Shown: positions 20,795 to 27,189 of the stretch, piece after piece
Layout of the letters: every line of letters starts with the position of its first letter
How positions within the stretch are numbered: the stretch's first letter is position 1
NCBI GenBank assembly: GCA_008000375.1
Contig: SMOI01000401.1
Location: forward strand, 1-27,189
Reading direction: 5' to 3'
Length of the DNA: 27,189 nucleotides
Origin: Poteriospumella lacustris
Taxonomy: Eukaryota > Sar > Chrysophyceae > Chromulinales > Dinobryaceae
Made by a program: the position numbers and the translations under genes
The notes under the pieces: generated by a model
Seen by the model: only the letters and a program-made list of their open reading frames with translations
Told to the model about the DNA's origin: nothing
The model's database searches: none

Positions 20795-21625
20795 TCAGTT
20801 TGGAATAATGGACATCATGCGATCACTTTCAATCTGTGAGGCAATCACAGTTGTATCATCAGCGGAGGGACTTCTTTCAGCACGAATGGTGGAAGGCTGA
20901 TCAATTGTCTTCGTCAGAGCCTGGAATCGCGACGCAACGCGGTTCTTCACCGACTCTTTATTGTCGATCTCGTATTCAATAGCCACAGGAATCATTGATC
21001 TCAACACGCGGGAAAAGATCTTCACCCAGCCCATATGGGTGACAGCATCATATTCGGGACCCAACGTAAGCTTCAATACCCAGAACAAACATTCGCCGAA
21101 GATGCCATCTAGAAGGGAAATAAAGGATATTGTCAACACTTATCAATGAAAGATTTCACATGCGTAAGACCTACATTCGACCGCACGAATACCCATGCGA
21201 TTGTGCGATTTCGCCAACGCGACGAACTGACTGTCAAATTTGCCATCATTATCCAAAGCGGCAATAGTGAAGGCGATCATGCGGAAGAACAGCGTTCCCT
21301 GCTTCATGGAAGATTTGCTGAACATGGGTGCTGCAATAGGATGCACCTCAAACAGTCTTTGGATGAAGCGGTCACCAAAGAACTCCATGGGCGTTAAACA
21401 AGTAACGTTTTCGGGATCGGCCTTCTTCAGGCGATAGAACTCTGGGGCCTGGCCGGTGGCAATCATTTTCCACGATTTAATGGCCTTGTCCTTCTCATAT
21501 TCACTGATGGGCTCATCAACATAGTAGATGGGCATCAAAACATCTGTCAGCTCGGAGACATTGCGTGATTTGCCGCTTTTGTCCTGCACCGGTAGCTCGA
21601 AATTTGTGCTTGCTGATCCACCCAT
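20795..21625 (-). CDS. globin 3, predicted N-myristoylated
   Basis: Exons 21175-21625 and 20795-21108 encode 254 residues, with a 66-nt phase 1 intron after codon 150 that joins RAVE and YGIFGECLFW. W52, F102, Q109 and H141 are in the positions expected for A12, CD1, E7 and F8. The N terminus MGGSAST has Gly2 and Ser6, fitting N-myristoylation. The C-terminal tail of about 45 residues is polar and ends DRMMSIIPN, close to the globin 2 ending. The gene is transcribed away from CTF18 with 527 bases between the two ATGs. The three globins are tandem duplicates in the same direction. The ligand and biochemical role cannot be read from sequence. Confidence 0.87.
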
Positions 21626-22152
21626 GACTGAATACGATTGATTGAAGGCTGATGATTGGGTTATCCCTTTATTAACTTGACTTTAAATAAAGCCCAGGAC
21701 CTAACGATCAGAATAAATAGGAGGAAAACATTCGTTGCATCGCACTTCTGATTGAGTGGCTGCTCTACCTTTCCGCTCCACAAGTACGATGTCGATCACT
21801 CGAGAAACTTCTTCACCCTGTTGACGTTTCTTCGTTTGCGTGCGGCGGAACTTTCTGACGCAGACGTTGTGTCTTTTTGCGATTTTTGTGAAGATCTGGG
21901 CTGGCTTGAATGTGTGTGTTTAGGGTTTAGGAGCGTTTTCAAACTTGAATCGTAGACGAGACGACGATGACACCCATCACCCCACTTTGAACGATGAACC
22001 ATGAAGCAAATGGCAAAGGTGGTTTTCGTTGGTGATTCCCGGGTCAATAAATCACTTATCGGCATTGCTAAATGCGTGGGTACATCTTGTACGACAGATC
22101 GTGTGTTGTTTCGCGTTTTTGAATTCAATCGATTGTGAGAAACTGAGCGAAG
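21626..22152. promoter_or_regulatory. divergent promoter region of globin 3 and CTF18
   Basis: This region separates two divergent start codons, so it must hold both promoters unless one uses a distant start. An open frame at 21796-22128 (-) and one at 21752-21955 (+) cover it but have no recognisable domain. A telo-box-like motif lies at 21919-21931. An A/T-rich stretch (TTTAAATAAA) lies about 60 bases upstream of the globin 3 ATG. Confidence 0.6.
21919..21931 (+). promoter_or_regulatory. telo-box-like TTTAGGGTTTAGG
   Basis: Nearly two units of the plant-type telomere repeat TTTAGGG, about 220 bases before the CTF18 ATG. On the minus strand it contains AAACCCTAA, the same core found before both COX1-c genes. 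Function is inferred from plants only. Confidence 0.35.
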
Positions 22153-25100
22153 ATGGACGACTCCATGGATGATATGATCGATCTACAAGATGAGATCATG
22201 GAAGAAGATTTTGATGACGAGGCCTATGGAGCTGAGTTTGAAGAGCCGGACGACATCGACGAAGAAATTCGGCGCCAAGACGTTGACGAGGCTCCTCCCT
22301 CGTCGTCGGCTCGATTGACGTCTCGGGATGTTGACATGATCGGCTTTCAGTAAGTTGATATCACCGGCTGTATTGATCGTCACGAGGAGGATTTTAGCAT
22401 TTTCTCGCTATAGGGTTTCCCGAACAGAGTCACCAAATGACAGCTCCTCCAGAGTTGTGGTTGCCCATGTACCCGTGGTAGAGAAAAAGAAAACGGCACA
22501 GGAATTCGCCAAGTATATGCAACAGGTGCGGTTGGCGTCTGTTGGCCAATCAGATGTGATAGACAGATCAGCAGCATCATTGTTTACATTGGCAAATCAA
22601 TTCATGCACGAAGTGCCACCCGTCCAAAAGCTATCACTGCGAGACGTGTCCGGGTGTACCTCTATTGTCCCGGTTGATAATTCGACTGGATTTTGTCCCA
22701 TGGTCCTTAGCAACGGACGACGGCTCTATTTGTGCGAGAGAAACATTACAGTCACGGGAAATGAATCTGTTGAGAAGTATCACTTCGATCCCTACAACAA
22801 AAATCTGCTTCCCGTGTCGTATGATGACCTTACGCGTCAAGTTGATGAACTGCAAACACAAGCACGAGTATTGCATTCACGATTGGCAGAACAAAAGGTT
22901 GCTGCTGATCGTGCTTCGAAGCGGAAGACTAAATCCCTTGCAGATCGTGAAGATTCAGAACTGTGGGTCGACAAGTATGCGCCGTCATCCTTCACTCAGG
23001 TCAGTGATCGCATTCTCATCCATTTGCATTCTCTCATCATCGGTGTTTGCGTCTTGTACAGTTGTTGAGTGCAGAAAAGACGAATCGTGATGTATTGAAA
23101 GCTTTGAAACGATGGGATCGGTTTGTTTTCAAGCGAGATCCTCTGCCCAGCTCATCGGCGAAAAAGGTAGCAGCCGATTTAACCTCAGAGGAAGACACCC
23201 AAGCACGTTTCTATGCCGACGACGGTCGACCAAGGAACAAGGTAATCATGTTGTGTGGACCACCAGGAACCGGCAAGACGACGTTGGCGCATATCGCAGC
23301 CATCCACTGTGGCTATCGACCGGTAGAAGTCAACGCTTCCGATGACCGTTCTCCGGAGGCGCTCAAGGAACTTCTCGCCCGCGCGACACAGAATGCCACT
23401 CTGGATATGGATAAGAAGCCCAATTGTATCATTTTTGACGAAATTGACGGCATGGATGGCAACAAGAAGGCGCTGGAGATGCTTTTAGATGTTATCAAGG
23501 CACCGCTTGCGTCGACTAAAGCTCAGGCAGCAAAGAAAGCTGGCAAGAAAGCGACCAAAGCCACGAGCGGTGCCTTTTCCTTGACCCGCCCATTGATTTG
23601 CATTTGCAATGATCAATATTCACCCGTTTTACGTGATTTGCGCAAGTTGAGCGACATTTTCGTGTTTTCATTGCCATCGGAGGCCCGTCTCGCACAGCGT
23701 CTGAAGCACATTTGCCTGCAAGAATCCATCGATGTCGCACGACCTGCCGTACTCAACGAATTGATCTCCATAACTGGCCACGACATTCGTTCGACCATTA
23801 ACAATTTGCAATTCGCGGCGATGAAAGCCAAAGATCGCATGGTCAACAACCACACCGAGACTGCTGCCGCGAGTCAATCACATCCCCGCCACATGGATTT
23901 GGCTCACGTCATTTCCTCGATGATGCAAACGGGACTCAAAGACGATCAACTGGATTCGTATCAGGTATGGCAGCGAATTTTTGCTGCCAAACCGCCATCA
24001 AAGACGGCGTCGGGTTTGTCGTCCGCTGCAAATGCCTCGTCCACCAGTAAAGGCAAAGCTGTGTCAGGAGACCACGATGAAGACTCGCAAATGATGTTGG
24101 CGATCAATGCGATGCAGGATCACGGCGACTTTGAGCATCTGTTAGACGGTGTCCATGAGAACATCATCCCACGTCCGCCTCCACCGTCGAAGTTCAGCCA
24201 ACAAATTGGTCTGCCGCCACCACCCAGCGTCATGAACACGTCGTCGGTGGGTCATCTCATCACCCGATTCGCGGTGTCGTTTGACTGGATATCTTACATT
24301 GACACGATGATGCAATCCATGCGACTCTCCTCCGATGGCTTTCAGTTGCTACCTCATGTTGCTGTCGTTGGCGGAGCGGTGCATTTCTGTCACGCGGTGC
24401 CGAAGCCGTCATCGTCGTCGTCGACATCGTCGACCATGCGATTCGAGTGGCCCCGGAAAGATCGTGAAGTCTATTACGCGCGGCAACAACGTTTGCATAT
24501 TTTGGAAGCTTTTCAACAGCAGAGCTTACAACGAGCTCATTCTACCACGATCCTATCTAAACAGGTACGGTTCGATGTCTCTCTTCGATGCTATCTTCCT
24601 GCTGGTGTCTTAAGATGACGTCTTATAGGCGGTAACCGTGGACTGTGTCTCGGCACTCGTGGATATTTTCACGCCAAAAGTGCGACCTTTGCCCATGTTA
24701 TCATTGTCTGCGACGGAGAAAGCAACGTTGATCCGTAAGTGATGTTTATTGCGCGTTTATGCGCAATACGGTATTAACCTATTTTTGCGATGGACACTAG
24801 GTGTCGTACAAGCGATGGAATCGTGTGGAGTGTCATACACTCCATTAGCCGTTGCCGATGAACGCGAAGCTGCAGAGATGCTCGGTTTACCCGCCCCAAC
24901 CACCGGCGGTTTCTCGCGTAATGGTGGTGGTGGTGGACAAGGGAACTTTGGCAAGAAACCCTTTGGTCATGGTCCATCTGGTGGTGCCGGTAAACAAGAT
25001 ACAGCGGATGGTGGTAGCATTTTCTTACGTGACAATGTCGTCATGGTCCTGGAGCCAAATTTGTCGTTGCTTGTGCGCTACCAGCAACCACCGGGTGTAG

Positions 25101-25732
25101 ATGAATTGCGAGGTCGTCATTCATCGGTGCAATCCGAGTTACGTAACATCGTGTACACTGAGCAGCGGAAGTTTGCCGTCGCACAATGGGAAGCACGAGT
25201 CACCGCAGCACGGGAAGCCGCCGCCGCCGTTGCTGCCGCAGCAGCATCCAATGTCCGTGGATTGATTGTCGGTCCTGTTCCCGAGGATTTTGAAGAGGAT
25301 GAAGCAGAAACAGCTGCAGCAGCGGCTCAGATCATGCCGTCTACAACTACAACCGCTGCGACTTCGGCGGCGGCATCGACCACTGTGAATCCTTGGGAGC
25401 GACCCGGCCATGAAGCCGAGGAAGCTGCGAAACGTAGTAGAGGATCGATGTCGTCGTTTTTGGTCAAAAGACCTGCTACAGCTGGTGACGTGACCTCGTC
25501 TTCGTCAGCGACAAAGAAACTGAAATCTGCGAACGGGGCGGTCCCATCGACTACCGCCACCAACACAGCTGCAACGACTACTTCGGCCAATGCAGCTGCT
25601 TCTGCGGTGGTGCCGCATAAGAAACCTGCGATTGCCTTCAAGTTCAACCAGGGCTATAGCAATGCTGTTCGACGCCCCGTGTTTCTTCGCGATTTCGTAC
25701 CGCCATCTTCTACGACAGGTGGCAGCCATTAA
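22153..25732 (+). CDS. CTF18: CTF18, large subunit of the alternative clamp loader
   Basis: CTF18 with RFC2-5, CTF8 and DCC1 loads or unloads PCNA and supports sister-chromatid cohesion and the replication checkpoint. Exons 22153-22349, 22414-22999, 23062-24564, 24629-24734 and 24801-25732 give 1107 residues, a little longer than the human protein (about 975). The N terminus is acidic. The AAA+ module follows WVDKYAPSSFTQ and shows Walker A GPPGTGKTT at about 327-335, Walker B CIIFDEIDG at 383-391, CICNDQYSPVLRDLR (sensor 1 region, typical of CTF18) and GHDIRSTINNLQF (sensor 2 region). After a Gly-rich insert and an Ala/Thr-rich stretch, the end reads KFNQGYSNAVRRPVFLRDFV, the conserved tail that binds CTF8-DCC1. 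This tail separates it from RFC1 and other AAA+ clamp-loader subunits. Introns are 62-66 nt and all junctions keep frame. Confidence 0.94.
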
Positions 25733-26285
25733 AGTAGAATTGTAACAAAAGCAACTAACAATAATTTCGAAGCGCACACATGCACGTTACCACTACCAAA
25801 CATGCCGCCGAACACAGAGACACAGCACATTTCACGAGCAGGTAAACGTTCCACACAGACGACCGGACTCGGAGTTTGCGAGGCGCCACGCCTCGACGAC
25901 GCCAATATCGCCTACTCAGCATTGCATGTGAAAATACTACACTTGTATTCGCCATTCTTGGTGTTAATTGCGTTTGTTCAAGCTCCAAAATCAACCCACA
26001 CATATACAGTACCATAAAAGTATGTATACGATACTAGTATACTGCCACTCTGCCTGTACGTACTGCTTCCTCTGCATGATGATGATGCGCTTTGATTCGA
26101 TGACGATGATGGCTGCTGTGAGCGAGGATGAGGAAAGTATCCCATATCGGTCGCCAAAACTTGTGAACCGGACACAATTTTTTGTGAGACTCTCTCACTC
26201 ATAAAACTATTTTGAGCAAGAAAAGGTATGCTACCACGAGCCGAAGCAAAGCAGCTCTCTTATAATTGTTGATCACTCACTCATC
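25733..26285. other. intergenic region between CTF18 and SKP1
   Basis: This is the CTF18 3' flank and SKP1 5' flank. No gene is recognised; the short frames at 25755-26204 lack motifs. TTATAATTG lies about 20 bases before the first SKP1 ATG. Confidence 0.5.
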
Positions 26286-26852
26286 ATGCTTGCTGCTGCA
26301 AATCTACAGGGGATCGCAATGACTGAGTTCGCTGAAAGCAAGGAAATCGTTCTCACATCGAACGATGGAACAACATTTCAGGTGGACATTGCCGCCGCCA
26401 CATTGTCCGGTTTCGTCAGAGAGATCGTTTCCGATGAAAGCAACATTTCCGAGGAAATCCCAGTGCCGAATGTCAACGCCGCGGACTTAGCTCGTGTCAT
26501 CGAATTCTGCAACCATTACGTGGAAGAAAAAATGACACCAATCGAAAAGGTCAGCGATTCTCTACATTTCATCAGTGTCGCATTTTTTAATCCTCTGAAT
26601 GCTCGTCGCTGCCATTGTTCACAATAGCCTTTGAAAAGTGCTGACCTTAAGGAGCTGGTGCAGCCGTGGTATATGGACTTTATGGAAAGGACTAACAATG
26701 AGACTCTTTGCAGCTTAACAATTGCAGCCAATTTTTTGCATATCCAACCGCTGCTGGATTTATGCTGCGCACGAATTGCCAGCTTCATCAAGGGAAGATC
26801 GCCCGAAGAACTCAGAGAAAATCTTGACGCCCTTGACCAGTTCACTCGCTAA
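26286..26852 (+). CDS. SKP1-like SCF ubiquitin ligase adaptor, C-terminally shortened
   Basis: SKP1 links cullin-1 to F-box proteins in SCF ubiquitin ligases. Exons 26286-26549 and 26628-26852 (78-nt phase 0 intron) encode 162 residues. The BTB/POZ part shows SKEIVLTSNDGTTFQVD and VPNVNAADLARVIEFCNHY, the usual SKP1 signatures. The second exon gives the dimerisation region WYMDFMERTNNETLCSLTIA, ANFLHIQPLLDL and IKGRSPEELRENL. The protein stops after DQFTR, where most SKP1 proteins continue for about 18 more residues (the helix ending in WCEEK or WAEE that contacts the F-box). The total length looks normal only because the N terminus is about 15 residues longer. Met12 (26319) is an alternative start. 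The sequence is divergent, so it may be one of several SKP1 paralogues. Confidence 0.88.
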
Positions 26853-27114
26853 GATTTTAGTGTAGGGGGCACAAGATCTCATCAGTAGGCCCTTCCTTGA
26901 AAAACTTCACAGCTTTACGTACCACATTGTTTGTCCCAACTGTAAATTGCCTGCGTAATTTCTCGTGATTCTTAAAGTGTTTTATGTTTCTCGTTTCTTC
27001 TTTGTTCTGTGGACAAGAAGCGGTATTACCTCTCAATATGTGAAAGCTATTTTTGAGAGAGCATAATGATGTTGCACTTTATGACACCAGCAACACAGCA
27101 GCGGCAGCAGGAGA

Positions 27115-27115
<1 letters not shown>
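26853..27115. other. SKP1 3' flank
   Basis: No gene is recognised up to the triplet tract. An ATG at 27066 opens a frame into the repeat that would encode a Gln/Thr-rich stretch, but nothing supports it as a gene. Confidence 0.5.

Positions 27116-27189
<74 letters not shown>
27116..27189. repeat. GAC/CGA triplet repeat, cut by the window edge
   Basis: An uninterrupted run of about 24 GAC triplets reaches the last base, so its true length is unknown. On the plus strand it would encode poly-Asp, poly-Thr or poly-Arg depending on frame. On the minus strand one frame reads poly-Ser, then SPAAAAVLLVS and a stop, which could be the end of a convergent gene. Confidence 0.95.

Noticed and set aside
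21796-22128. 110-codon open frame (-) between globin 3 and CTF18, with a basic ARKRRNVNRVKKFLE end
   Set aside because: It has no known domain, fills the only available divergent promoter space and has a competing open frame on the other strand. It could be revisited with RNA data.

Overview
The window is eukaryotic nuclear DNA, most likely from a protist. Six genes or gene groups can be recognised. Most contain short spliceosomal introns (60-114 nt, GT...AG, several with a CTAAC/CTAAT-like branch site), the standard genetic code fits throughout, and no operon-like packing is seen. The exact lineage cannot be fixed from the sequence. A nucleus-encoded C-terminal piece of mitochondrial COX1 points to one of the protist groups with a split cox1, such as those reported for Acanthamoeba and several other protists.

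Layout: 1-95 may be the last codons of an upstream gene (weak). 402-6529 (+) is a four-exon ferlin of about 1973 residues with many C2 domains and a Cys-rich C-terminal membrane anchor. 6957-7254 (-) is a broken, inverted copy of the ferlin 3' end. 8043-9877 is an inverted duplication: two convergent copies of a three-exon, 83-residue gene (8228-8672 + and 9220-9677 -) that encode identical proteins, a mitochondrial presequence joined to the C-terminal tail of COX1. 9878-12855 is about 3 kb of strand-asymmetric, microsatellite-containing DNA without a credible gene. 12856-14869 (-) is a three-exon PP2C phosphatase with a long disordered tail. 16276-21625 holds three tandem minus-strand globin genes, each starting with the same N-myristoylation-type sequence and split by one intron at the same place. 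A 271-bp foldback element with terminal inverted repeats lies upstream of the middle globin. 22153-25732 (+) is a five-exon CTF18 clamp-loader subunit, transcribed divergently from globin 3. 26286-26852 (+) is a two-exon SKP1 homologue that lacks the usual C-terminal helix. The window ends inside a GAC/CGA triplet tract.

These genes do not form one pathway. They cover membrane fusion or repair (ferlin), respiration (COX1-c), signalling (PP2C), haem-based gas or redox chemistry probably at a membrane (globins), sister-chromatid cohesion (CTF18) and ubiquitin ligation (SKP1). The most notable features are the duplicated nuclear COX1 tail, the array of predicted lipid-anchored globins with a Gln at the likely distal position, and two independent inverted duplications within 3.5 kb. 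All assignments come from reading motifs by eye; no database search was run.
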